NCBI GenBank assembly: GCA_905207385.1
Contig: CAJLLH010000066.1
Span: forward strand, 1 to 6,653
Direction: 5' to 3'
Origin: an uncultured Eubacteriales bacterium
GTDB lineage: Bacteria; Bacillota; Clostridia; Christensenellales; Borkfalkiaceae
DNA: 6,653 bases
In this document: piece by piece, positions 1-5,780 of the stretch
Layout: the number at the start of each line of letters is the position of its first letter
Position numbering within the stretch: the first letter of the stretch is position 1
Program-made: the position numbers and the translations under genes
The notes under the pieces: model-generated
What the model saw: the letters and a program-made list of their open reading frames with translations, nothing else
What the model was told of the DNA's origin: nothing
The model's database searches: none

Positions 1-30
1 GCGCAAAACTTTGCGCGGGGGTCGTTTTTT
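1..30 (+). terminator. Partial rho-independent terminator cut by the window edge
   Basis: The first 16 bases form a self-complementary hairpin (GCGCAAA at 1-7, TTTGCGC at 10-16), followed by GGGGGTCG and six T (25-30). The T-run after a GC-rich arm points to a plus-strand terminator. Its outer left arm would lie before base 1 and, by inference, should read close to CGACCCCC. It may end a plus-strand gene to the left, or act in both directions and also stop transcription of the minus-strand gene at 121-906, for which I see no stronger terminator. Only half of the structure is visible. Confidence 0.45.
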
Positions 31-120
31 ACTTAAATTAGAATTATGCATCAACGGTAAATAAATAACGCAACTTTATTAAAACAAAGTTTTAAACGCT
101 GCAAAAACAGGCTTGAAAAT

Positions 121-906
121 TCAACACATATTTTTTTCTGCGGCATCTATTGCAGAAAGCGCGTTGAGGCTGCGCGGGTAACCTACATAAGGTATGCATA
201 AACTTACGATATTGTAAAGCAAAGCCTTGTCGTTGCCTACGCGCATATTGCCCTGAGCGTGGCTTACAAGCTGAGGTTCGCATCCGCCCTGCGCATATAA
301 AAAACAAAACGTTATAAGTTCGCGCTGTTTAAAATCTAACACGCCGCGAGTGTAATAATCTCCGAAACAATTGTCCGCAAGCCAGTAATTTACGCGTTCC
401 CTTCCTTCGGGCGCATTTTTCCAGAATTCACGCATTCTCTCGCCGAAAATTTCAATCTGAGCTTCATTCCCGGATTTCAGACGCGAATTACGCGCTGCGG
501 TTGAAACATTTTCAAGCGGAAGCTCAATTCCGCGCGACAAAAACACTTCATTCATGATATGTATAAAGGGCATAACTCTACCAATGCCAAGGTAAGCCGT
601 TCCCTGATAAACAATTTCGCGTATTTCCTGCGCCGAAACCCCGAAATTGAGTGCCGCGGGCAATATCATTCTGAACGCATCTGCGCCCTTACACCCCAAA
701 AGCACCGCCAGCACGCAAATGTGAGCCGTTTTATCGTCCACAGGAACAGAATTTTTCACCTCGTCAAAAGCAAAGTTTGCAAAAAATTCATAAAATTCGG
801 GGTCGGTTCTGGCAAGAGAAACAAAAGCATTCTTGCCCCCATCGGCTAAATTTTTGTTCTCAAACGCTCTTTTTATATAATCTTCAGCACTTTGCGTAAG
901 CGACAT
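121..906 (-). CDS. Carboxymuconolactone decarboxylase (CMD)-family protein with two CMD domains
   Basis: This gene encodes 261 residues. The start chosen is the ATG at 904-906, because a perfect GGAGGT (913-918) lies 6 nt upstream. The longer frame from a TTG at 924 would translate through that ribosome binding site and is rejected. The protein contains two copies of the CMD/AhpD-like helical domain, at about residues 45-125 and 175-255. Each has the family pattern of a hydrophobic helix, a stretch like 'AALNFGVSAQEIREIV' (85-100), then a Y-x-G/GYP turn and an N-A-L or N-E-V helix ('YPRSLNAL', 243-250). The CxxC pair that gives AhpD its peroxidase activity is not present: the cysteines (64, 72, 180, 201, 209, 234, 261) are isolated. 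A thiol peroxidase role is therefore unsupported, and the substrate cannot be read from the sequence. Similar proteins in Firmicutes often sit under MerR-type control and are linked to electrophile or redox stress. The upstream promoter here has that form, which makes the role plausible but inferred. The gene is monocistronic in this window and divergent from the small gene at 1166. Confidence 0.88.
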   Translation of the reverse strand: MSLTQSAEDYIKRAFENKNLADGGKNAFVSLARTDPEFYEFFANFAFDEVKNSVPVDDKTAHICVLAVLLGCKGADAFRMILPAALNFGVSAQEIREIVYQGTAYLGIGRVMPFIHIMNEVFLSRGIELPLENVSTAARNSRLKSGNEAQIEIFGERMREFWKNAPEGRERVNYWLADNCFGDYYTRGVLDFKQRELITFCFLYAQGGCEPQLVSHAQGNMRVGNDKALLYNIVSLCIPYVGYPRSLNALSAIDAAEKNMC

Positions 907-918
907 GTTAATACCTCC
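907..918 (-). promoter_or_regulatory. Shine-Dalgarno site that fixes the CMD gene start
   Basis: The minus strand reads GGAGGT at 913-918, then six bases (ATTAAC) and the ATG at 904-906. This is a consensus ribosome binding site at good spacing, so the protein begins MSLTQSAEDY and not at the in-frame TTG 18 nt further upstream. Confidence 0.9.
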
Positions 919-977
919 GTACAATTTAATTACATAACAATGGTTAACTGCCCTTTATTGCAAGCTATCATAATCGG

Positions 978-1008
978 ATTGTAATACTTAAACCGCACTT
1001 CAAGTCAA
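978..1008 (-). promoter_or_regulatory. Candidate MerR-type promoter/operator for the CMD gene
   Basis: On the minus strand, TTGACT (1003-1008) and TACAAT (978-983) are separated by 19 bases (984-1002). That is longer than the 17 bp preferred by the housekeeping sigma factor. The spacer carries an imperfect dyad, CTTGAAG-TGCG-GTTTAAG, at 987-1004. An overlong 19-bp spacer with a dyad centred between -35 and -10 is the known hallmark of promoters activated by MerR-family regulators. From memory, the dyad also resembles the CTTAAAG-N4-CTTTAAG site of the Bacillus aldehyde-responsive regulator AdhR. Transcription would start near 971, giving a leader of about 65 nt. No MerR regulator is encoded in the window. 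Confidence 0.62.
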
Positions 1009-1078
1009 CAGTAATTAACAACTTTTTTAAGTTTTGGCATTCTTTTATAACTTTTATATAAAATCTGCAAACGCCGCT

Positions 1079-1108
1079 TTGACAGTGCGGCAAATATTAT
1101 GTTAAAAT
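1079..1108 (+). promoter_or_regulatory. Candidate sigma-A-type promoter for the small membrane-protein gene
   Basis: TTGACA (1079-1084) is a perfect -35 hexamer. TAAAAT (1103-1108) matches five of six bases of the -10 consensus with an 18-bp spacer. The start would be near 1115, about 50 nt before the ATG at 1166. A perfect TATAAT also occurs at 1113-1118 but has no -35 at suitable distance, so it is second choice. Confidence 0.5.
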
Positions 1109-1143
1109 ATTGTATAATATTGTCGCAAACTTTGCGGCAAATA
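1086..1143. repeat. Three related copies of a TGCGRCAAATA-like motif around the small gene's promoter
   Basis: TGCGGCAAATA occurs perfectly twice in direct orientation (1086-1096 and 1133-1143). A third, inverted, related copy reads TGCGACAATATTAT on the minus strand of 1114-1127; the first copy with its flank is TGCGGCAAATATTAT (1086-1100). The first copy lies in the spacer of the candidate promoter, the second just after the -10, and the third in the leader. This spacing suits binding sites of a DNA-binding regulator, but that is inference from position only. Confidence 0.45.
1120..1140 (+). repeat. Inverted repeat in the leader of the small gene
   Basis: TTGTCGCAAA (1120-1129) and TTTGCGGCAA (1131-1140) are complementary except for one position, which would be a G-U pair in RNA. 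In RNA this could form an 8-bp stem (1120-1127 with 1133-1140) with a 5-nt loop. No T-run follows, so it is not an intrinsic terminator. It could be a dyad operator, formed from the second and third copies of the surrounding motif, or a 5' stabilising hairpin ahead of the ribosome binding site near 1151-1159. Confidence 0.45.
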
Positions 1144-1165
1144 ATGAATAAGGCGAGGGTATTTT

Positions 1166-1330
1166 ATGGTTCAGAGCATTATTTTTAGAATTATAGCTAT
1201 AGCATTGATTATATTTGCAATAGCCATAGCATTTATTGAAAAAAGCCCGTTTTACTTGCTTGCAGGCATTTCTGCCGCGGCAATTATTTACGAACTTGCC
1301 ATTCTGATACATAAGAATAAAAAAGACTGA
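1166..1330 (+). CDS. Small two-helix membrane protein, 54 residues, unknown function
   Basis: I do not recognise a family. The ORF runs from ATG at 1166 to TGA at 1328-1330. GAGGG (1155-1159) lies 6 nt before the start within the purine-rich stretch 1149-1159, so a ribosome binding site is present. The protein has a short N-terminus (MVQS) and a strongly hydrophobic segment at about residues 5-24. A short polar turn with E25, K26 and P28 follows, then a second hydrophobic segment at about 29-48 and a charged tail ending HKNKKD. Two transmembrane helices in a hairpin, with the basic tail probably cytoplasmic, is the natural reading. A candidate promoter (1079-1108) precedes it and a very strong terminator (1387-1428) follows, so it appears to be its own transcription unit, divergent from the CMD gene and convergent with the mutS-mutL operon. 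A reverse-strand frame over the same DNA (1097-1312) has no comparable signals. The chief doubt is that any short AT-rich frame can look hydrophobic. Confidence 0.65.
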   Translation: MVQSIIFRIIAIALIIFAIAIAFIEKSPFYLLAGISAAAIIYELAILIHKNKKD

Positions 1331-1386
1331 CCGAAAGCTAACTGCATTAAACTAAGGTTTAAGAATTATATTAGCCGAAATTATAT

Positions 1387-1428
1387 AAGCCGCGCAAAAT
1401 TTGCTGAGCAAATTTTGCGCGGCTTTTT
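1387..1428 (+). terminator. Strong intrinsic terminator, probably shared by convergent genes
   Basis: The arms 1387-1404 and 1408-1425 are perfectly complementary over 18 bp around a 3-nt loop (TGA), and five T occur at 1424-1428. It ends the plus-strand small gene. On the minus strand the stem is followed by TATATAATTT, a weaker U-rich stretch, and lies about 70 nt after the stop codon of the operon at 1497. It may therefore also terminate that operon. Confidence 0.9.
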
Positions 1429-1496
1429 CATTGCCAATCTTAAATTTATTTTTACGATACACAAAAATTTAACCATCAACAGCTTGTTTATGCCGT

Positions 1497-2717
1497 TCAG
1501 ACTATTTTATCAAGAATTTTCATAAGCGCGTATTTACCGTGCTCGTAAGTAAGCCCGCCCTGAAAATATGCAATGTAAGGCGGCTTTACCGGACCGTCGG
1601 CGGAAAGCTCTATCGACGCGCCAGAAACGAATGTGCCTGCCGCCATAATAATTTTATCGTCGTAGCCGGGCATATCCCACGGCTCGCAGGTAACGTAACT
1701 GTCCACGGGGGACGCGTACTGCACTTCGCGTATAAAATGCACCATTTTGTCGGCATCGCCAAACTCAATTGCCCTTGTTATGTCGTGAGGAACAGCATTT
1801 ACAGGAGGATAATTTATATATCCTAGCCCCGCCATTGCCTCGCCGATAAGCAGACTGCACTTAAGCGCCTGAGCCACGGTATGCGGCGCCATAAAAAAGC
1901 CCTGATAATAATATTGATAGCCGTAAGCGTGCGAACCTACTTCCAGACCTATCGAAGGCGCTGTAAGGCGCTTGCCCACAAGGTCAATATACTTTTCTTT
2001 GCCGCAGATATAGCCGCCTGTCTGAGCAAGCCCGCCGCCGGGATTTTTGATAAGCGAACCGACTATAAGGTCTGCGCCAACCTCCGTAGGCTCCTTCTTT
2101 TCAACGAATTCGCCGTAACAGTTGTCAACAAAAATGCAGCCCTCAAAACCGTTTTCGCGCACGAACGAACAAACTTCGCCTATTTCGTCAACAGAAAACG
2201 CATCGCGAAGTTCATATCCGCGCGAACGCTGAATATAAACCATTTTTGCGCCTTTAAGCCCGTCTTTTATTGCTTTTAAATCAAACTTGCCGTCTGCAAG
2301 GTCGCAACAACGGAAATTTATTCCGAAATCTTTCAAAGAGCCGTTGCCTTCGCCATAAATTACACCGCGTATGGTATCGTAAGGCAGTCCGCTTACGCAA
2401 AATACCGTATCGCCAGGGCGCAGTACGCCGAACAGCGCAACCGTAAGCGCGTGCGTACCCGAAAGTATATGCGGCGAAACGATGCCCGCTTCTGCGCCAA
2501 ACGCCTCCGCGTAAATTTCGCCGAGGCAATCTCTGCCCTCGTCGCCGTAACCATAACCGCTTGTGCCCGCAAAATGGCGCGCGGCAATTCTTTTATGCGA
2601 AAACGCTTCGCATACCTTTGCCTGGTTGAAAAAAGCTATTTCGTCAATTTCGGCAAATTTTTCTTTTAACTTTTCTTCGCAGTCTTTAATGTACTTTACT
2701 TTATCAAATTCTTTCAT
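1497..2717 (-). CDS. Methionine gamma-lyase-family PLP enzyme (YnbB / 'aluminium resistance' family)
   Basis: This gene encodes 406 residues, close to the usual length of about 410-425. It belongs to the fold-type I PLP enzymes of the Cys/Met metabolism group. Landmarks in order are NQAKVCEAF (31-39), the family signature GYGYGDEGRD (54-63), SGTHA (86-90), LRPGDTV (99-105), VDNCYGE with Asp198 expected to contact the PLP ring nitrogen (197-203), and SLIKNPGGG with Lys224 as the likely Schiff-base lysine (221-229). The C-terminus has the PPYIAYFQGGLTYEHGK block (379-395). Database names (aluminium resistance protein, methionine gamma-lyase) are homology labels. The true substrate of this subfamily is not evident, though C-S bond cleavage is the reasonable guess. 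The ATG lies 14 nt inside the end of miaA, and no Shine-Dalgarno sequence lies at normal distance; the nearest AAAAGG is about 21 nt upstream. Translation is therefore probably coupled to miaA. This is the last gene of the operon. In Bacillus the homologue ynbB also lies just downstream of miaA, with hfq and another gene in between; those are absent here. Confidence 0.9.
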   Translation of the reverse strand: MKEFDKVKYIKDCEEKLKEKFAEIDEIAFFNQAKVCEAFSHKRIAARHFAGTSGYGYGDEGRDCLGEIYAEAFGAEAGIVSPHILSGTHALTVALFGVLRPGDTVFCVSGLPYDTIRGVIYGEGNGSLKDFGINFRCCDLADGKFDLKAIKDGLKGAKMVYIQRSRGYELRDAFSVDEIGEVCSFVRENGFEGCIFVDNCYGEFVEKKEPTEVGADLIVGSLIKNPGGGLAQTGGYICGKEKYIDLVGKRLTAPSIGLEVGSHAYGYQYYYQGFFMAPHTVAQALKCSLLIGEAMAGLGYINYPPVNAVPHDITRAIEFGDADKMVHFIREVQYASPVDSYVTCEPWDMPGYDDKIIMAAGTFVSGASIELSADGPVKPPYIAYFQGGLTYEHGKYALMKILDKIV

Positions 2718-3621
2718 AGTTATTCAAAATTTCAATAACCTTTTCCGCAATAGCCTGATTTGCGGAAAGATTAATAAGATTTGGCAGTTTTTTAAAAAAA
2801 GTTATCTGTCTTTTAGCATATCTGCGGGTATTTTGCTTAATTATATCACGCATAGTACTTTGCGAAAGACAATTTTTAAGACATTCGATAACTTCTTTGT
2901 AACCTATCGCCTGCATACAGCGGCAATTCTCGTCTATACCGCGGGATAAAAGAGAGCTCACTTCTTCAACAAGCCCAGCTTCAAACATTTTATCTACGCG
3001 CAGATTTATTCTTTCGTACAGCTCCTCTCTGGGATAATCTATGGCGACCGCCACATAATCGAAGCGCGCTTTCTGCCCGTCGTTTATTTCAGACTTTTTA
3101 ACCCCGCCCGCTTCAAATATTTCAAGCGCTCGGATAACGCGTTTCAAGTCGTTAGGGTGAAGTTTTTCCGCGGCGGCAGGGTCTGTTTGCTTTAAAATGT
3201 CGTACACATACTCTTTGCCGCGTTCCTCTGCAAACTTTTCATATTTTTCGCGCACTTCAGGCGCGGCGGCAACTTTGCCGTAGCTTAAATCAAAAAGCAG
3301 AGAATTGATATAAAAGCCCGTTCCGCCGCATATTACGGGAATCTTGCCTTCCGACACCATTTTTTCAACTATCGGAAGAGCCGCTTCGCGATAGTCCGAC
3401 ACGCTGTACTCAGCAAAAGGTTCGGCAACGTCTATCATATAGTGCGGAACACCAAGTTTTTCTTCCTCGGAGGGCTTCGCCGTGCCAATATCTAGCCCCT
3501 TGTAAACAAGTTGCGAGTCGGCTGAAATAACTGCACTGTTTAAAAGTTTTGCGCAACTAACGGCCAGCGCCGTCTTGCCCGTGGCGGTTGCTCCGCATAT
3601 AACGAGTACCTGCGCCGACAT
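2704..3621 (-). CDS. miaA: tRNA dimethylallyltransferase (tRNA isopentenyl transferase)
   Basis: This gene encodes 305 residues, typical for bacterial MiaA. The enzyme transfers the dimethylallyl group of DMAPP to N6 of A37 in tRNAs that read codons beginning with U, the first step towards ms2i6A. Visible motifs are the P-loop GATATGKT (10-17), ISADSQLVYKGLDIGTAKP (32-50) with the conserved Asp35 and the DIGTAKP block, and GGTGFY (99-104). Further on are NDLKRVIRALEI (157-168), QAIGYKE (237-243) and NTRRYAKRQITFF (264-276), the family's C-terminal tRNA-binding and catalytic block. The ATG shares a base with the mutL stop (TAATG at 3619-3623). AAGGA at 3629-3633 lies 7 nt upstream, so it has its own ribosome binding site inside the mutL end. 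The 3' end overlaps the next gene by 14 nt. All key motifs are intact and the product should be active. Confidence 0.97.
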   Translation of the reverse strand: MSAQVLVICGATATGKTALAVSCAKLLNSAVISADSQLVYKGLDIGTAKPSEEEKLGVPHYMIDVAEPFAEYSVSDYREAALPIVEKMVSEGKIPVICGGTGFYINSLLFDLSYGKVAAAPEVREKYEKFAEERGKEYVYDILKQTDPAAAEKLHPNDLKRVIRALEIFEAGGVKKSEINDGQKARFDYVAVAIDYPREELYERINLRVDKMFEAGLVEEVSSLLSRGIDENCRCMQAIGYKEVIECLKNCLSQSTMRDIIKQNTRRYAKRQITFFKKLPNLINLSANQAIAEKVIEILNNYERI

Positions 3622-5780
3622 TACACTATCCTTTTAAACATTTTTTCTATCTGATATTTGGTAAGTTTTACAGCAACGGGTCTGCCGTGAGGGCATTTGA
3701 GTCCCATATCGCCCTGCATTTTTTCAAGCAGTCCGTCGGCTTCCTGCTTTGTAAGCTCCATGCCGCCCTTGACTGCGTGCTTGCAAGCCGCCATCGCAAG
3801 CTTATCCTTAAGCAGCTCTTCCATTTTAACGCTTTTAAAACCTGCAATATCGCCAAGAATTTCATCAAAGAACCCTTTAAGGTCCATATCTTTAAGATCG
3901 GCGGGAACTTCGCAAACTCTGTAAGCATTTATACCGAAAGGTTCTATATCGAAACCCATATCGCGGATTACCGACAAATTTTCTTCAAAAAACGTGTTTT
4001 CGGAGGGCGTAAGGCTTATTATATACGGCACAAGCATTCCCTGACGGGGAACTTCCCTGTCAGCCATCTGCGCTTTAAGCCTGTCGTAAATCAAGCGCTC
4101 GTGCGCGGCGTGCTGGTCTATAAGGTAAACGCTGTCGTCTATTTCATATAATAAATAGGTATTGAACAGATTGCCTTTATAGGTGAACGTATGGCAAGAA
4201 AGCTTCTGCTGGTCGGAAATTTTTGAAGAATAGTTCTCCGCCTGGTCGCCGAAAAGTCCCGCGGGCGGCGAACTTACCGTAAGCACATTCTTTTCGTTCT
4301 GTCCGCCATAATAGGCATACATCGGATAGGTGTTAGCTCTGTCTTCAAATTCAGGAGCTTCGTAATCGGAATAAGCCGACTGCTCTGAGTTATTCGCTTG
4401 AAGTTCATCTTTTTTGCGGACATCCGCACTTGGAATTTTCTCTTCCGAGTAAGGCGCACAATCGGACGATAAATCAGCAGACCGAGCCATCTTTTCTGTC
4501 TGACCGCTCGGAATATTCACATCTGAAAAATGAGAGATTCCGCCCGCATTGTTATCGCGCAAGGCGTTATTCGATGTTGACGCCGAATACTTTTTATCAG
4601 CAAAAGAACTATGCTGCGAAGAGGGCGCAGAGTCGCGGAGTATGGTATTTTCCGAAAGATTGGCTATGCTGTGGCGTTCTCCTCCTATATCCATTCCGCC
4701 CTTTGCCGCATACTCTTCAAACGACATTTCACTTTCGGGCGCGGTAGACTTTATTTCGGGAATGCGTACGCTGTCCACAACAAAATCCGCAGCTTTGGCA
4801 GTTCCGTCCAGAACAGAAGAAATTACCGAATACACAGCGCCGTAAATAAGTCTGCCGTCGGTGAAACGCACGTCCGCCTTGTTAGGATGAACGTTAACGT
4901 CAACCATATCGGTCGGAACGTCTACAAACAGCACATAAAAAGGATACTGCCTTTTCATCAGGTAGCTAGCATACGCGTTTGTTATAGCTGAATTTATTAT
5001 ATTGTTTACTATATATCTTCCGTTTAAAAACAAGCTCTGATAGCTTTTGTTGGGTTTGAAAAAGTTCTGGTTGCCTATAAAGCCGTGTATTTTTATGCCG
5101 TTCTTTTCGGCATTAATCTTAAAACACTGGGGAATTACTTTCGCGCCGTAAACCTGAGTTACGGCTTCGTCAAGTCCGTTGCCGAACGACTGAAGCTTAA
5201 GTTTTCCGTCGGCGTAATACCTGAACGAAACTTCGGGATTTCCGAGAATAAATCTGGCTACAAAATTCTGAATATCCCCTTCTTCAGCCTTTTCCGTCTT
5301 TAAAAATTTAGCGCGCACGGGAGTATTGTAAAAAAGGTCGTGTACGGCAACTTCGGTGCCTTTATCGAGCGCCGCAGGCTCTACCCTGCCAGTGTATCCG
5401 CCCTCGCACATTACTCTGCACGCAGGATTGCCCGCGGTTACTGAAATAATTTCCGTGCGGGATATTGAAGAAATACTGGCAAGCGCTTCGCCGCGGAAAC
5501 CGAGCGTTGTAATAACGTCCAGATCCTCTACTTTGGCAACCTTGCTAGTTGCGTGCGGAAGAAAGGCGCTGCTCATATCGTCGGGCTCTATGCCGCCGCC
5601 GTTATCGCATACCTTTATAAGTTGTTTGCCGCCTTTTTCTATATAAACAGAAATTTCCGTCGCGCCCGCGTCCAGCGAGTTTTCAACAAGTTCCTTAAGC
5701 GCGGAGTACGGTCTGTCCACCACTTCGCCCGCTGCGATTCTGTTGTAAATGTCTTTGGTAAGTATGTTGATTTTTCCCAT
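3621..5780 (-). CDS. mutL: DNA mismatch repair protein MutL, endonuclease type
   Basis: This gene encodes 719 residues, longer than Bacillus MutL (about 627). MutL couples mismatch recognition by MutS to strand incision and excision. The N-terminal GHKL ATPase shows IAAGEVVDRP (15-24), KELVENSLDAGA (29-40; Glu30 catalytic and Asn34 metal-binding by comparison with E. coli Glu29 and Asn33), DNGGGI (59-64), HATSK (76-80) and GFRGEAL (94-100). The ATPase-proximal domain ends with VNVHPNKADVRF (295-306). Residues about 335-525 form a long, poorly conserved Ser/Asn/Asp-rich linker. The C-terminal domain has the nuclease metal motif DQHA with Glu561 (555-561), but the second glutamate of DQHA(x)2E(x)4E is Asp566. 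It also has QGMLVP (580-585), resembling the clamp-binding QEMIVP of Bacillus MutL, then ACKHAV (665-670) and CPHGRP (696-701). These motifs indicate a latent nickase, as in bacteria without MutH. The ATG overlaps the mutS stop as TAATG, with AAAAGGTGA (5785-5793) as ribosome binding site. Confidence 0.97.
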   Translation of the reverse strand: MGKINILTKDIYNRIAAGEVVDRPYSALKELVENSLDAGATEISVYIEKGGKQLIKVCDNGGGIEPDDMSSAFLPHATSKVAKVEDLDVITTLGFRGEALASISSISRTEIISVTAGNPACRVMCEGGYTGRVEPAALDKGTEVAVHDLFYNTPVRAKFLKTEKAEEGDIQNFVARFILGNPEVSFRYYADGKLKLQSFGNGLDEAVTQVYGAKVIPQCFKINAEKNGIKIHGFIGNQNFFKPNKSYQSLFLNGRYIVNNIINSAITNAYASYLMKRQYPFYVLFVDVPTDMVDVNVHPNKADVRFTDGRLIYGAVYSVISSVLDGTAKAADFVVDSVRIPEIKSTAPESEMSFEEYAAKGGMDIGGERHSIANLSENTILRDSAPSSQHSSFADKKYSASTSNNALRDNNAGGISHFSDVNIPSGQTEKMARSADLSSDCAPYSEEKIPSADVRKKDELQANNSEQSAYSDYEAPEFEDRANTYPMYAYYGGQNEKNVLTVSSPPAGLFGDQAENYSSKISDQQKLSCHTFTYKGNLFNTYLLYEIDDSVYLIDQHAAHERLIYDRLKAQMADREVPRQGMLVPYIISLTPSENTFFEENLSVIRDMGFDIEPFGINAYRVCEVPADLKDMDLKGFFDEILGDIAGFKSVKMEELLKDKLAMAACKHAVKGGMELTKQEADGLLEKMQGDMGLKCPHGRPVAVKLTKYQIEKMFKRIV

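Noticed and set aside
72..91. AT-rich inverted repeat AACTTT/AAAGTT after the CMD gene as its terminator
   Set aside because: Only 6 bp of mostly A-T pairing with an 8-nt loop and no clean T-run on the minus strand; too weak to call.
907..924. N-terminal extension of the CMD protein from a TTG at 924
   Set aside because: The extension codes through a perfect GGAGGT ribosome binding site placed 6 nt before the ATG at 904-906, so the ATG is the start.
930..971. Possible leaderless 13-codon upstream ORF beginning at the predicted transcription start of the CMD gene
   Set aside because: An ATG falls by chance near the inferred +1. There is no ribosome binding site and nothing notable in the peptide, so it is too weak to list.
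1097..1312. 71-residue minus-strand frame opposite the small membrane-protein gene
   Set aside because: It is Asn/Lys/Tyr/Cys-rich with no ribosome binding site, and runs against the promoter and terminator signals. It is best explained as a shadow of the plus-strand frame.
1347..1362. Short hairpin TTAAAC-TAAG-GTTTAA after the small gene
   Set aside because: It is a weak 6-bp A/T-rich stem just upstream of a far stronger terminator, with no independent support.
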